From assembly GCA_029959865.1 (NCBI GenBank), contig JASCPE010000002.1, forward strand, positions 62,001 to 126,000: 64,000 nt of DNA, given 5' to 3'. The notes under the pieces were generated by a model. That model made no database searches. It saw only the letters and a program-made list of their open reading frames with translations, and was not told where the DNA came from. A program made the translations under genes and the position numbers. Shown in pieces: positions 26,924-36,517 of this stretch; positions within the stretch are counted from its first letter, which is position 1; each line of letters opens with the position of its first letter. Source of the DNA: Microbacteriaceae bacterium PS02070 (GTDB taxonomy: Bacteria; Actinomycetota; Actinomycetes; Actinomycetales; Microbacteriaceae).

Positions 26924-28252
26924 TTACGCGCGCGCCGCTTCGCCGACGCGGCGCGCGGCTGCGAGGGCTTGATCGAGGTCGGCCTTCAGATCCTCGATGT
27001 TCTCCAGGCCCACGGACAGGCGCACGAGGCCCGGGGTGACTCCCGCCGTCAGCTGCTGCTCGGGGCTGAGCTGCGAGTGCGTCGTGGACGCGGGGTGGAT
27101 GACGAGCGAACGCACGTCACCGATGTTCGCGAGGTGACTGAACAGCTCCAGCGCGTTGACGAACGCGCGACCCGCGTCGACGCCGCCCTTGAGCTCGAAC
27201 GACAGCACCGCTCCGACGCCCTTGGGTGCGTATGCGTTGGCGGCGGCGTACCAGGGCGACGTCGGCAGGCCGGAGTAATTCACCGTGGCGACGTCGGGGT
27301 GGTTATCGAGCCACTCCGCGATCTCCTGCGCGTTCTGCACATGCCGCTCGATGCGCAGGGAGAGCGTCTCCAGTCCCTGGATGAGCAGCCACGCGTTCTG
27401 CGGCGAGACCGCGGCGCCGAGGTCGCGCAGCAGCTGCACACGAGCCTTGATGATGAACGCGAGGGCGTCACCGACGGCGGCCGTGTAGGAGGCACCGTGG
27501 TACGAGGGATCCGGCTCGGTCAGTTCAGGGAACTTCTCCACGTTCTGAGACCAGGCGAATGACCCGCCGTCGACGATGACGCCGCCGATCGCGGTGCCGT
27601 GGCCACCGAGGAACTTCGTGGCAGAGTGCACGACGATGTCGGCGCCGTGCTCGAAGGGGCGGATGAGGTACGGCGTCGCGATCGTGTTGTCGACGATCAG
27701 CGGGACGCCAGCCTCGTGCGCGATGTCGGCGACGGTGCGGATGTCGAGGACATTGATCTGCGGGTTGCCGATCGTCTCGGCGAAGAACAGCTTCGTGTTC
27801 GGGCGGACCGCCGCGCGCCATGCCTGGGGGTCGTCCTGATTCTCGACGAAGGTCGTCTCGATGCCGAGCTTGGCGAGGGTGTACTTGAAGAGGTTGTAGG
27901 TGCCTCCGTAGATCGAGCTCGACGAGACGATGTGATCGCCCGCCTTGGCGATGTTCAGCACCGCGTAGGTCTCGGCGGCTTGGCCGGATGCGACCAGGAG
28001 CGCTCCGGTCCCGCCCTCGAGAGCGGCCACGCGCTGCTCGACGACGTCCTGGGTGGGATTCTGGATGCGGGAGTAGATGTTGCCGAACTCCGCGAGGGCG
28101 AAGAGGTTCGCGGCGTGATCGGCGTTGTCGAACACGTACGAGGTGGTCTGGTAGATCGGCGTCGCCCGCGCATTGGTGGCGGGATCCGGCTGTGCGCCGG
28201 TGTGGATCTGCTTGGTCTCGAAGCGCCAGTTCTCGGCGGCGTTGTCGGTCAT
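26924..28252 (-). CDS. metY: O-acetylhomoserine sulfhydrylase
   Basis: A 442-residue PLP enzyme of the Cys/Met metabolism family that turns O-acetylhomoserine and sulfide into homocysteine. The PLP Lys213 lies in [37 protein letters not shown] and [16 protein letters not shown] are standard. AGGAGCCCGAC gives a good ribosome site for ATG 28252. It is the first gene of the leftward metY-metX pair and shares a 139-bp divergent upstream region with the SDR gene; I could not see a recognisable SAM riboswitch there. Confidence 0.95.
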   Translation of the reverse strand: MTDNAAENWRFETKQIHTGAQPDPATNARATPIYQTTSYVFDNADHAANLFALAEFGNIYSRIQNPTQDVVEQRVAALEGGTGALLVASGQAAETYAVLNIAKAGDHIVSSSSIYGGTYNLFKYTLAKLGIETTFVENQDDPQAWRAAVRPNTKLFFAETIGNPQINVLDIRTVADIAHEAGVPLIVDNTIATPYLIRPFEHGADIVVHSATKFLGGHGTAIGGVIVDGGSFAWSQNVEKFPELTEPDPSYHGASYTAAVGDALAFIIKARVQLLRDLGAAVSPQNAWLLIQGLETLSLRIERHVQNAQEIAEWLDNHPDVATVNYSGLPTSPWYAAANAYAPKGVGAVLSFELKGGVDAGRAFVNALELFSHLANIGDVRSLVIHPASTTHSQLSPEQQLTAGVTPGLVRLSVGLENIEDLKADLDQALAAARRVGEAARA

Positions 28253-28379
28253 GTCGGGCTCCTGACGTGGTCGTGCGGCATCTCGCCTCCACCGAGAGTA
28301 CGGGCGAAGGTTTTGTGCCACAATCGCGCGGACATGGGACGTAACGCGCGGGTCTTCCGCGGGTGGGTACGCACCCCGG

Positions 28380-28385
28380 TAGCGT
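28380..28385 (+). promoter_or_regulatory. -10 box TAGCGT, leaderless promoter of the SDR gene
   Basis: TAGCGT, six bases (GGAGGC), ATG 28392. Confidence 0.5.
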
Positions 28386-28391
28386 GGAGGC

Positions 28392-29177
28392 ATGACGACC
28401 AGACGTGCAGTGGTGACAGGGGCCAGCTCCGGTATCGGGGCGGCCACAGTGCGAGCGCTTCGAGCCAGCGGGTGGGACGTCGTCGGCGTAGCGCGACGCG
28501 CCGACCGCCTGAAGGAGTTGGACCAGGAGGTCGGGTCGATCTCGGTCGCGGCCGATCTGACGGACGAGAATGCTGTGGCGGCGCTCGCCGAGCACCTTGC
28601 CGAGACCGGGCCCGTCCATGCGCTTGTCCATGTCGCCGGGGGTGCGCGCGGGACAGACCGTGTCGAGGATGGCAACCCCGACGATCTGCGGTGGATGTTC
28701 GAGGTCAACGTGCTCTCCACTCAGCTCATCACGATCGCGCTCCTGCCGCTGCTGCGGGAGGCCGCTGCGCGCGACGGGCACGCGGACACGATCTATGTGA
28801 CCTCGACCGCGGCGCAGGCCGCGTACCCGGGGGGAGCGGGGTACAACGCGGCGAAGGCGGGGGAGTCGATGATCGTCAAGGCGCTCCGGCTCGAACTGAA
28901 CGGCGAGCCGATCCGTGTCATGGAGATCGCTCCCGGGATGGTGCACACGGAGGAGTTCACCCTCAACCGCCTCAGCGGCGACCAGGCAGGCGCCGACAAG
29001 GTCTACGCCGGAGTCGAGAACCCCCTCACCGCCGATGACGTCGCGGATGTCATCGCCTATGCCGCCAACGCTCCCGGCCACGTCAATCTCGACCTCGTGA
29101 CGATGCGACCGGTCGCGCAGTCCGCGCAACACCTGCTCGCTCGCGGGCCGTTGCGCCCCCTCCTCCTGGAGGACTGA
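28392..29177 (+). CDS. Short-chain dehydrogenase/reductase
   Basis: A 261-residue classical SDR. The cofactor loop TGASSGIG is at 9-16, an arginine pair at 35-36 (VARRADRL) points to NADP(H), and the catalytic Ser138, Tyr151 and Lys155 lie in [19 protein letters not shown]. The C-terminal half resembles the YdfG/serine 3-dehydrogenase group (PGMVHTEEF). Substrate unknown. It is a single gene with a leaderless start. Confidence 0.9.
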   Translation: MTTRRAVVTGASSGIGAATVRALRASGWDVVGVARRADRLKELDQEVGSISVAADLTDENAVAALAEHLAETGPVHALVHVAGGARGTDRVEDGNPDDLRWMFEVNVLSTQLITIALLPLLREAAARDGHADTIYVTSTAAQAAYPGGAGYNAAKAGESMIVKALRLELNGEPIRVMEIAPGMVHTEEFTLNRLSGDQAGADKVYAGVENPLTADDVADVIAYAANAPGHVNLDLVTMRPVAQSAQHLLARGPLRPLLLED

Positions 29178-29203
29178 GCGCCCACCTGAGCGCGGAGCGG
29201 AGG

Positions 29204-30667
29204 TCACCGGCTCGCGGGAGCGCCCTCGTCGGCGAAGGCGACCTTCGGAACGACCAGAAGGAGCGCTGCGGCAAGGAAACCGCCGGCCGCACAGATCGCC
29301 CATACGGTGAGGTACCCGCTCAGGGACGCCGCCGTCTGAGCGAGAACTGTTCCCGCTCCTGCGGCGAGGACCACTCCGAACACGGCGGACGAGAAGGCGC
29401 CACCGATCGTCTTCGTCGTGTTCGTCAACGCAGCCGCCATTCCCGTCTGGCCGTCGGGCGCGGCCGCCGCCGCGGCGGCGGGCATGGCTCCCACGAGCGC
29501 CCCGCAGCCGAGGCCTGCGACGATCAGGTTTGCCAGCACTTGCCACGTATGAACGTGGAAGGGGAGAAAGAGCGCGTAGCCGACGCCGACCAGGAGCGCC
29601 GACACGATCAGAACGATGCGTGGCGACGCGCGACGCGAGGTCACGGCGAAGAGGATCGCGCCCACGATGAGGGAGACGAGGTAGGCGCCGATGAGGTTCG
29701 AGCGTTCGGTCGCGTCGAGTCCGAGACCGTAACCGAGCGACGAATCTGTGCCCGCGTAGGTCGACAGCGGGCCCTGGGCTCCGAGCAGGCTGATACCGAC
29801 GAGGAACGCGGTGGCTTGCACCGGCCACATCTCGGGGCGGGCGAGCGCGCGCATGTCGATGGCCGGGTCGCTCTGGCGTAGCTCGAACCGGACGAAGAAC
29901 ACGAACATGGCGATGCCCGCGATCAGGAGCACGAGGACCCACGTCCACGCACTCGGACCGAGGTCGAGCTCACCGATGATCCGCAGGTACGCCAGCGCGC
30001 CTGTCACCAGCAGCAACGCCCACGCGAGGATGATGAAGCCCCACGTGTCCAGCGATCGGCCGGGGCGGGGGGTGGATTCGGGTACGCCGAACCAGATCAC
30101 GGCGACGACGAGGGTCGTCGCGATCGCCGGGATCATGAGCGTGAGGCGCAGGTCACCCGTGGCGGCGTACACGCGCCCGGCGGCCAGGGCGCCGATGATC
30201 GCACCCGCCTCCAACCCGACGACGAGTAATCCTGCGGCGCGACGGGTGAGAGAGACACCTCTGTTCTGCGTACGCCCACGGTCGAAGATGAGCGCGACCT
30301 CCAGCGGCAGCCACACGACGTAGAAGCCCTGCAGCGCCCACGCGATCAGGAAGGTCCAGAACGAGTCGGCGAACGCGATCCACCACGTCGCTCCTGCCGT
30401 CAGGATGGCAGAGGCGAGGAGAACCTTCTTGTGCCCGTACATGTCGCCGAGCTTTGCGAGGATCGGCACCACGAGGGCAGAGAGGAGCAGCTGTGCGGCC
30501 TCGAACCAGTTGACGTCGGAATCGTGGATCCCGAGGGTCAGCACGATGTCGCTGAACAGCGGGACGTAGTACCCCTGCAGGATGCCGCTGACGAGTTCCA
30601 CGACGATGAACCAGCCGATCAGACTGGCGGTGATGCCGATCCCGGTGCGTGCCCACGTCGCTTTCAC
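29204..30667 (-). CDS. MFS transporter, 14-TM type
   Basis: A 487-residue permease with about fourteen spans; the gene starts with GTG six bases after a TAGACT -10 box (30674-30679, this strand). KLGDMYGHKKVLLASAILTA is the loop 2-3 motif A, and WALQGFYVVWLPLEVALIFD and QTGMAAALTNTTKTIGGAFS resemble DHA2 drug:H+ antiporters. Substrate unknown; multidrug or siderophore export are both possible. It ends 27 bases from the convergent SDR gene. Confidence 0.85.
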   Translation of the reverse strand: MKATWARTGIGITASLIGWFIVVELVSGILQGYYVPLFSDIVLTLGIHDSDVNWFEAAQLLLSALVVPILAKLGDMYGHKKVLLASAILTAGATWWIAFADSFWTFLIAWALQGFYVVWLPLEVALIFDRGRTQNRGVSLTRRAAGLLVVGLEAGAIIGALAAGRVYAATGDLRLTLMIPAIATTLVVAVIWFGVPESTPRPGRSLDTWGFIILAWALLLVTGALAYLRIIGELDLGPSAWTWVLVLLIAGIAMFVFFVRFELRQSDPAIDMRALARPEMWPVQATAFLVGISLLGAQGPLSTYAGTDSSLGYGLGLDATERSNLIGAYLVSLIVGAILFAVTSRRASPRIVLIVSALLVGVGYALFLPFHVHTWQVLANLIVAGLGCGALVGAMPAAAAAAAPDGQTGMAAALTNTTKTIGGAFSSAVFGVVLAAGAGTVLAQTAASLSGYLTVWAICAAGGFLAAALLLVVPKVAFADEGAPASR

Positions 30668-30673
30668 GGCGTC

Positions 30674-30679
30674 AGTCTA
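30674..30679 (-). promoter_or_regulatory. -10 box TAGACT, leaderless promoter of the 14-TM MFS gene
   Basis: Read leftward, TAGACT is followed by GACGCC and then GTG 30667. Confidence 0.45.
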
Positions 30680-30745
30680 GGGGTGGTCCGCGCACGGCCT
30701 CGGACGACTCTAGGCTGAGGGGGTACGCGACGATCGGGAGATGCG

Positions 30746-31249
30746 GTGACACAGGAACGCGAAGTCTTGACCTGGGACGGATTCGGAGAGGCGGCACGCG
30801 ATCTTGCTCGCACGATCCTTGCGGACGGCTTCGAACCCGAGGTGGTCGTTGCGATCGCCCGCGGTGGCCTGCTTCCCGCCGGAGCGATCGCCTACGGGCT
30901 CGGGACGAAGAGCTGCGGCGCACTGAATGTCGAGTTCTACACGGGCGTCGGCACAGTCCTGGACGCTCCGGAGATTCTCCCCCCGGACCTCGACCTGGAA
31001 CACCTCGACGGGCGCCGCGTACTGCTCGTCGATGATGTTGCCGACAGCGGTCGTACCCTCGCACTCGCCGTGGATCTGCTGCGCAAGTCCGGCGCCGAGG
31101 TGCGATCGGTGTGCGTGTTCACCAAGCCCTCCACGATCCTCGTGCCGGACTACTTCTCCAAGGAGACCGACCTGTGGATCGATTTCCCCTGGTCTGCGGC
31201 GGGGACGGTTGTGGAAGAGGATGAGGGTCGCCCTGATCCGAGCGCGTGA
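30746..31249 (+). CDS. Phosphoribosyltransferase family protein
   Basis: A 167-residue type I PRTase. The PRPP loop [13 protein letters not shown] is at 92-104, after [20 protein letters not shown] at 33-52. The size and the C-terminal [14 protein letters not shown] resemble xanthine/hypoxanthine-like PRTases of Actinobacteria, so purine salvage is likely; the substrate is not determinable here. TAGGCT at 30711-30716 is a -10 candidate and GGGAG precedes the GTG. The downstream glycosylase gene overlaps its stop. Confidence 0.82.
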   Translation: MTQEREVLTWDGFGEAARDLARTILADGFEPEVVVAIARGGLLPAGAIAYGLGTKSCGALNVEFYTGVGTVLDAPEILPPDLDLEHLDGRRVLLVDDVADSGRTLALAVDLLRKSGAEVRSVCVFTKPSTILVPDYFSKETDLWIDFPWSAAGTVVEEDEGRPDPSA

Positions 31250-31947
31250 TGGCGAAGTCACTCGACCAACTCGCCCATGACGGGCTGATCGATCCAGGCT
31301 GGGCCCACGCACTGGCCCCCGTGGCCGCTGATATCGCCGCGCTCGGGGAGCGCTTGCGTGCCGAGACCGCGGCGGGGCGCGGCTACCTGCCCGCCGGTGA
31401 GAACGTCCTGCGTGCGTTCGCCCAACCGCTCGATGAGGTTCGCGTCTTGATCGTGGGGCAGGACCCCTACCCCACGCCGGGGCATCCGATCGGTCTGTCC
31501 TTCGCGGTCGATGGGCACGTGCGACCGCTCCCGCGCAGCCTCGCGAACATCTATCGAGAACTCCACGACGACCTCGACATCACTCCGCCCTCCCATGGAG
31601 ATCTCTCCGCCTGGGCTGCCCAAGGCGTCATGCTGCTCAACCGGGTGCTCACGGTCCGTCCGGGCGCACCCGCCTCGCACCGCGGATGGGGGTGGGAGCG
31701 GGTGACCGAGCTTGCGATTCAGACCCTCGTGGCCCGCGGCGGCCCACTCGTCGCGATCCTGTGGGGTCGCGACGCGGCCTCGCTGACACCCCTGCTCGGT
31801 CGCACGCCTGTGATCAGCTCCCCTCACCCCTCACCCCTCTCGGCCAGCCGGGGATTCTTCGGCTCTCGCCCGTTCTCGCGCGCGAACGCGCTCCTCACCG
31901 CAGCCGGCGCATCGCCGATCGACTGGGCGATCCCGGCGACGGCGTAG
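31249..31947 (+). CDS. ung: Uracil-DNA glycosylase, family 1
   Basis: A 232-residue base-excision-repair enzyme. The catalytic motif is [19 protein letters not shown] with Asp72; the usual GQDPYH His is Pro, as in mycobacterial Ung. [20 protein letters not shown] and the [15 protein letters not shown] loop with the catalytic His complete it. GTG 31246 is an alternative start; ATG 31249 overlaps the previous stop by one base. It is coupled with the PRTase gene; its TAG stop doubles as the start of the next gene's -10 box. Confidence 0.93.
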   Translation: MAKSLDQLAHDGLIDPGWAHALAPVAADIAALGERLRAETAAGRGYLPAGENVLRAFAQPLDEVRVLIVGQDPYPTPGHPIGLSFAVDGHVRPLPRSLANIYRELHDDLDITPPSHGDLSAWAAQGVMLLNRVLTVRPGAPASHRGWGWERVTELAIQTLVARGGPLVAILWGRDAASLTPLLGRTPVISSPHPSPLSASRGFFGSRPFSRANALLTAAGASPIDWAIPATA

Positions 31948-31950
31948 GCT
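31945..31950 (+). promoter_or_regulatory. -10 box TAGGCT, overlapping the ung stop codon
   Basis: TAGGCT, six bases, ATG 31957; its TAG is the ung stop. Confidence 0.5.
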
Positions 31951-31956
31951 GTCGCC

Positions 31957-32577
31957 ATGCTGGAGGAGGAGTATGAGAAGGCGCGTCGCCGGTTACCGCG
32001 TCACCTGCGCCGCAAGCCGGCCGACGAGGTCCCGTTCTCGTACGAGATCCGCCCCGCACGACGCGGGGACATCCCGCAGGTGCGTGAGATCTACAACTAC
32101 TACGTGACCAACTCTGTCGTGACCTTCGATGAGAAGACGTGGTCATTGCGCAAGTGGACCGAGAAGTTCGACTACCTCATCAAACTCGATCTCCCGTTTC
32201 TCGTGGCGGTCTCACCGACCGGCCAAGTGCTCGGCTATGCGACAGCGACGCCGTATACGGGGAAGTCTGGCTACCGGTACACGGTGGAGAACTCGATCTA
32301 CCTCGGTCACGCAGCGACCGGAAAGGGACTGGGGCGCGCGTTGCTGACAGCGCTCCTCGCCGCGTGCGAGGACCGCGGGATTCGCGAGGTGGTCGCGGCC
32401 ATCAGCGACAAGGGTGCTGAGGCGTCGGTCCGACTCCACGAGAGTCTGGGATTCGTTGAGGTCGGGCGGATGGGCCGGGTGGGACACAAGTTCGGTCGCT
32501 GGCTCGGCACGATCTACATGCAGAAGAGCCTCAAGCCAGCCAAGAAAAAGGGCGGGCTCTTCTCCCGCCGTCGGTGA
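31957..32577 (+). CDS. GNAT-family N-acetyltransferase (phosphinothricin-type)
   Basis: A 206-residue enzyme: a basic 28-residue N-terminal extension, then a GNAT domain at about 29-190. The acetyl-CoA loop is HAATGKGLGRALLTALLAAC, and NSIYLGHAATG and LHESLGFVEVGRMGRVGHKF match the Pat/Bar (phosphinothricin, methionine-sulfone) group. A Lys/Arg-rich tail (KPAKKKGGLFSRRR) follows. It probably acetylates a small amine or amino-acid analogue. The start is leaderless. Confidence 0.88.
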   Translation: MLEEEYEKARRRLPRHLRRKPADEVPFSYEIRPARRGDIPQVREIYNYYVTNSVVTFDEKTWSLRKWTEKFDYLIKLDLPFLVAVSPTGQVLGYATATPYTGKSGYRYTVENSIYLGHAATGKGLGRALLTALLAACEDRGIREVVAAISDKGAEASVRLHESLGFVEVGRMGRVGHKFGRWLGTIYMQKSLKPAKKKGGLFSRRR

Positions 32578-32580
32578 CGA

Positions 32581-32982
32581 TCACTTTCCGCCGGAGCTGC
32601 GCACCGCGTCGATGAGGGCGCGCCACGGCCCCTGGATGTCGTCTTCAGTGAGCGCGGCGGTGCGGGTGTCCGATCCGTTCACGGCGTCGATCTCCCACGA
32701 GAACCGGTCGGCGCCGCTTTCGGGTGTCGGGGCGTCGTTCCACGGGCACCGATCGATGAGCGTCGACCAGCGGGGACGCTCAGCGGGAGGGGGCGAGGCC
32801 TGCCACCGACGGGAGAGGCCGGCAAAGCCCCCGGAGCGGACCACGGTGACCACGATGAGCCCGTCGGCATCGGGGGAATCCGGTCCCGCGGCGTGCGGAT
32901 CGTCGGCCGTGCGGTTCCCGCGCGGCGCTCGGTCCTCTTCCTCGTCGAACGACGAGTGGTCAGCTGACTGCTGGTTCGGCAT
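32581..32982 (-). CDS. Emfourin-type protealysin inhibitor
   Basis: A 133-residue protein from ATG 32982. An acidic, low-complexity N-terminus (about 1-38) precedes LIVVTVVRSGGFAGLSRRW, which is the emfourin signature (strand, then RSGGFAG). The C-terminal part includes FSWEIDAVNG and GPWRALIDAVRSSG. Emfourin is the cognate inhibitor of protealysin-type M4 proteases, and this gene directly follows such a protease, overlapping it by 23 bases on the same strand. Longer reading frames upstream are inside the protease gene. Confidence 0.85.
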   Translation of the reverse strand: MPNQQSADHSSFDEEEDRAPRGNRTADDPHAAGPDSPDADGLIVVTVVRSGGFAGLSRRWQASPPPAERPRWSTLIDRCPWNDAPTPESGADRFSWEIDAVNGSDTRTAALTEDDIQGPWRALIDAVRSSGGK

Positions 32983-34021
32983 CCTCCCACAACCCGACAC
33001 CGACCCACCCGGAGCGGACGGCGGCGGCCTCCTCTGAGTCTTCACCGTACTCCGAAACGGCGACGTCGAGGGTGGCCTCGGCGAACCCGGCGAAGTCCAC
33101 GGTCGGTGTGAGCGATCCGCCGGAGAGCGTCAGATACCAGATTCGCCCGGCCCGCTCCCAGGCCTTGCCGCCCAAGGCCGCAGCGACGAGATAGAACGCG
33201 CGGTTGGGGATTCCCGAGTTGATGTGCACCCCTCCGTTGTCCGAGGAGGTGTTGACGTAATCGTCCATGTGTGCCGGCTGCGGGTCCTTGCCGAGCACGT
33301 CATCGTCGTAGGCAGTGCCGGGGGCGGAGAGCGAGCGGAGTGCTGAGCCCTGTACCTCTTCTGTGAAGATGCCTTCGCCGACCAGCCACGATGCACTGTC
33401 CACGTCCTGATCGAGCGTGAACTGTTCGGTGAGCGCGCCGAACACATCGGCGATGGATTCGTTGAGAGCGCCGGATTGGCCGTAGTACTCCAGGCCACCG
33501 GCAGCCTCGATCACGCCGTGGCTGAGTTCATGCGCGATGACCGTGAGTGAGCGGGTGAAGCCCACGAACACCTCGCCGTCGCCGTCGCCGAAGACCATCC
33601 GCTCGCCGTTCCAGAACGCGTTGTCGTAATCCTGGCCGTAGTGCACCGTGGCCAGCAGTGGCGCACCCAGCCCGTCGATCGAGGAGCGTGAGAACGCGTG
33701 CCAGAAGAAGTCGAACGTCGAGCCGAGGCCGTCGTAGGCCTCGTCGGCAGCCTGATCGCCGGTGGGTTCCTGCCCCTCCGTACGAACGGTGGCACCGGGG
33801 AGGGTCTCTTGGTTGCCGGCGTCAGAGATGACCCGATCCGCGGCCGGGGTGACCTCAGCGACGAGCGAGCCCTCCTCGTCGACGGTGAGGGTCAGCAGAC
33901 CCGGCGTGTACTCGCGAGGGATGGCGAGGGTGGCGCGTGCCGCCTCCGCCGCGCGCGCGAAGCGGGGCTCGTCGGTCTCCGCGAGACGGGACAAGAGGTA
34001 GGGCGGCACGATCGCGAACAT
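32960..34021 (-). CDS. M4 metalloprotease, protealysin-like
   Basis: A 353-residue thermolysin-family protease. The zinc motif HELSH is at 164-168 and the third ligand is Glu188 in ALNESIADVFG; YNSSDNGGVHINSGIPNRAF-like sequence (YVNTSSDNGGVHINSG) carries the catalytic His. A very short propeptide begins MFAIVPPYLLSRLAE with the PPYLL motif typical of protealysin-like precursors instead of the long FTP propeptide. No signal peptide is visible, as for protealysin. It is followed by the inhibitor gene. The start is leaderless (TAGCGT, six bases, ATG). Confidence 0.92.
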   Translation of the reverse strand: MFAIVPPYLLSRLAETDEPRFARAAEAARATLAIPREYTPGLLTLTVDEEGSLVAEVTPAADRVISDAGNQETLPGATVRTEGQEPTGDQAADEAYDGLGSTFDFFWHAFSRSSIDGLGAPLLATVHYGQDYDNAFWNGERMVFGDGDGEVFVGFTRSLTVIAHELSHGVIEAAGGLEYYGQSGALNESIADVFGALTEQFTLDQDVDSASWLVGEGIFTEEVQGSALRSLSAPGTAYDDDVLGKDPQPAHMDDYVNTSSDNGGVHINSGIPNRAFYLVAAALGGKAWERAGRIWYLTLSGGSLTPTVDFAGFAEATLDVAVSEYGEDSEEAAAVRSGWVGVGLWEDAEPAVS

Positions 34022-34027
34022 GACTCC

Positions 34028-34033
34028 ACGCTA
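34028..34033 (-). promoter_or_regulatory. -10 box TAGCGT, leaderless promoter of the protease-inhibitor pair
   Basis: Read leftward, TAGCGT is followed by GGAGTC and ATG 34021. Confidence 0.5.
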
Positions 34034-34053
34034 GCCGTCGCCTCCGACAGTCG

Positions 34054-34851
34054 TCAGCCCCCGTCGCCGATCACCGGCACGGAGGCGAGGAGGCGTTTGG
34101 TGTACTCCTCGGTCGGTCGGCGCAGCACGGCATCGGTCTCGCCGGACTCCACGACGCGACCGTCTTTCATGACGGCGACGTGGTCGGAGAGGTTCGCCAC
34201 GACACCGATGTCGTGCGAGACCATGACGAGGGTGAGACCGTCCCGTTCCCGGAGCTCCCGAAGAAGCTCGAGGATCTGCGCACGGACGGTGACGTCGAGA
34301 GCTGACAGCGGCTCATCGCCGACGAGGATGCGGGGGCGATGCACGATCGCTCGCGCAAGGGCGATGCGTTGACGCTGACCACCGGAGAACTCGTGAGGGA
34401 ATCGCTGAGCCATCTCCGGTTCCAGCCCCACATCCGTGAGCACCTCTGCCACGCGGGCTCGACGGTCACCTTCGATCCCCAGGGCCCACAGGGGCTCAGC
34501 GATGCTGCGGCCCACGCTCATTCGCGGATCGAGCGAAGCGTACGGATCCTGGAAGACGATCCCGGTCTCCCGGCGCAGCCAATGCAGAGAGCGGGCCCCT
34601 GCGCGCGCGTCGACCGGGCGACCATCGACAGTGACCGTGCCGGCGGTCGGAACGTCCAGGCCGAGCAGCAGTCGCACGAGTGTCGACTTTCCCGAACCCG
34701 ATTCGCCGATGATTCCCCAGGACGAACCGGCCTCGATATCGAGGTCCGCGTCGTCGAGCGCGGTGGTGAACCGGGCGGGCTCAATCAGCTTCTTGCGGGG
34801 GACGCGATATCGGCGGGTGAGTCCTCGCGCGTGGATGATCGGATCGGTCAT
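34054..34851 (-). CDS. Peptide/nickel-type ABC transporter ATP-binding protein (DppF-like)
   Basis: A 265-residue ABC ATPase. Walker [10 protein letters not shown] is near 50-58, the Q loop FQDPYASLDPRMSVG near 103, the LSGGQ-type signature FSGGQRQRIALARAI near 150, and Walker B ILVGDEPLSALDV near 170. It is the last gene of the five-gene import operon and forms the second ATPase of the pair. ATG 34851 overlaps the preceding stop by four bases. Confidence 0.9.
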   Translation of the reverse strand: MTDPIIHARGLTRRYRVPRKKLIEPARFTTALDDADLDIEAGSSWGIIGESGSGKSTLVRLLLGLDVPTAGTVTVDGRPVDARAGARSLHWLRRETGIVFQDPYASLDPRMSVGRSIAEPLWALGIEGDRRARVAEVLTDVGLEPEMAQRFPHEFSGGQRQRIALARAIVHRPRILVGDEPLSALDVTVRAQILELLRELRERDGLTLVMVSHDIGVVANLSDHVAVMKDGRVVESGETDAVLRRPTEEYTKRLLASVPVIGDGG

Positions 34852-35639
34852 GTCGCGTCCCCCTCGCGGTGCCACAGGGTCGCTTTCGCGTCGCGGAGCA
34901 GTCCCTGCGTCACGGGGGAGCGTGGAGAACGCAGCAACTCGTCGACCGGCCCCTGCTCCACCACCGTGCCGCCCTCCAGCACCACCGCGTGCGTCGCAAT
35001 CTGAGACAGGACGGCGAGGTCGTGCGTGATGAAGATGAGGCTCATCCCGTCTTCCTCCACGAGAGAGAGCAGGAGCTTCAGGACGTCGGCCTGGATGGTG
35101 ACGTCGAGGGCCGTCGTCGGCTCATCCGCGATCAGCAGCTCGGGTCGGCACGCCAGTGCCATCGCGATCGCCGCACGCTGACGTTGGCCACCGGAGAGCT
35201 GATGCGGGTAGCGCGTGACGATCTGTTCCGGGTCTCGCAGATGAACACGCTCCACCTCCCCGATCGCGCGTGCCCGCGCAGTGGCGCGGGTCACCTTCTC
35301 ATGGATGCGGATCGATTCAGCGATCTGACGTCCGATCGTCCGAATGGGATTGAGTGCCGTGCGCGGCTCTTGGAAGACGATTCCAATCTCGTCCCCGCGC
35401 AGGGTGGCCAATTCCCGATCCGGCAGTCCGACCAGTTCCCGGCCGTTCCAGGTGATGCTCCCCGAGACGTCCGCAGCATCCGGCAGCAGCCCGAGGATCG
35501 CGAGCGCGGTCAGCGACTTGCCGGAGCCGGACTCGCCGATCAGCCCGACGCGGGCACCCGCGGGCACCTCGAAGGACACGCCATCGACCACGCGACGTCC
35601 GTCGAAGTCGATCACGAGGTCGGTCACGACGAGACTCAT
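34848..35639 (-). CDS. Peptide/nickel-type ABC transporter ATP-binding protein (DppD-like)
   Basis: A 263-residue ABC ATPase. Walker [20 protein letters not shown] is near 35, the Q loop [18 protein letters not shown] near 91, signature [17 protein letters not shown] near 148, Walker [17 protein letters not shown] 35639 is chosen because it overlaps the permease stop by four bases; the open frame upstream is antisense of the permease frame. It pairs with the following DppF-like ATPase. Confidence 0.9.
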   Translation of the reverse strand: MSLVVTDLVIDFDGRRVVDGVSFEVPAGARVGLIGESGSGKSLTALAILGLLPDAADVSGSITWNGRELVGLPDRELATLRGDEIGIVFQEPRTALNPIRTIGRQIAESIRIHEKVTRATARARAIGEVERVHLRDPEQIVTRYPHQLSGGQRQRAAIAMALACRPELLIADEPTTALDVTIQADVLKLLLSLVEEDGMSLIFITHDLAVLSQIATHAVVLEGGTVVEQGPVDELLRSPRSPVTQGLLRDAKATLWHREGDAT

Positions 35640-36517
35640 GCGATCACCGCCGGCGGGGGAGTGCGGGCGGCGGAGCGCCGGGTGAGCGTCGGATCCGTCG
35701 CCTCGCGGAGCCCATCGCCGAGCAGGTTCAGCCCGAGCACCGTGAACGTGATCGCGAGCCCCGGCCACACCACGGACCACGGATGGGCGCTGATGTAGGA
35801 CTGCAGGTCGCGCAAGAGCACACCCCAGGACGGCTCGGTGAGGGGGGCGCCGAACCCGAGGTAGGACAGGCCGGCTTCGGCGAGGACCGCGACGGCCATC
35901 CCCCAGCTCAACTGCACGATGAACACCGGAGCGACGTTGGGCAGGAGGTGGCGCCAAAGATTCTGGAAGGGGCTGAGCCCGGCAGCCTTGCCGGCGAGGA
36001 TGAACTCGCTGTGCAGGACGCGCCGCAGCTCTGGCCTGGTCACGCGGGCGATGTTGACGCCGAAGCCGATTCCGACCGACACGATCACGACCAGGAGCGA
36101 GCCGCCCCAGACGGCTGAGATCATCATGGCGATCAGGAGCACGGGGAAGGCGACGAGGATGTCGATCAGCACCGCGATCGATTCGCGCACCCACCGTGCG
36201 GTGAGGGCCCCGAGTGTCGCGAGGATGATTCCGATGAGGGTGGCGACCACGCCCGCACCGACCGCAACGACCACCGTCGTGCGTGCCCCGCGCATCAACA
36301 GGCTCAGGATGTCACGACCGGAGTTGTCCGTGCCGAGAAGATGCGGCCAGCCCGGTGTCGTCCAGCGCTCGGCGATGTTGACGCGCTGCGGGTCGAAGGG
36401 CAACCAGACGAGGGACACGGCCGCCAGCGCGAGCACGACGGCGGTGACGATGATCCCGAACTTCCCTTCCGGGAGAGCCCAGAGTCGCGTGAACCACGAT
36501 GACCGTCTCATCCTCAC
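35636..36517 (-). CDS. ABC transporter permease (DppC/OppC-like)
   Basis: A 293-residue permease with an N-terminal OppC anchor and six spans. HLLGTDNSGRDILSLLMRGA at about 59-78 is the OppC signature, and the ATPase-contact loop GKAAGLSPFQNLWRHLLPN is near 178-196. GTG 36517 and ATG 36511 are both possible starts; the GTG overlaps the preceding stop by four bases. Confidence 0.9.
   Translation of the reverse strand: MRMRRSSWFTRLWALPEGKFGIIVTAVVLALAAVSLVWLPFDPQRVNIAERWTTPGWPHLLGTDNSGRDILSLLMRGARTTVVVAVGAGVVATLIGIILATLGALTARWVRESIAVLIDILVAFPVLLIAMMISAVWGGSLLVVIVSVGIGFGVNIARVTRPELRRVLHSEFILAGKAAGLSPFQNLWRHLLPNVAPVFIVQLSWGMAVAVLAEAGLSYLGFGAPLTEPSWGVLLRDLQSYISAHPWSVVWPGLAITFTVLGLNLLGDGLREATDPTLTRRSAARTPPPAVIA

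Noticed and set aside
28253..28391. SAM or other methionine-linked riboswitch upstream of metY
   Set aside because: I found no conserved SAM-I, SAM-II or SAM-IV pattern in 139 bases, only a Shine-Dalgarno sequence and the divergent SDR promoter.
27525..29948. 807-residue minus-strand frame across metY, the SDR gene and the MFS gene
   Set aside because: It shadows three real genes, is Arg/His-rich and has no recognisable motif.
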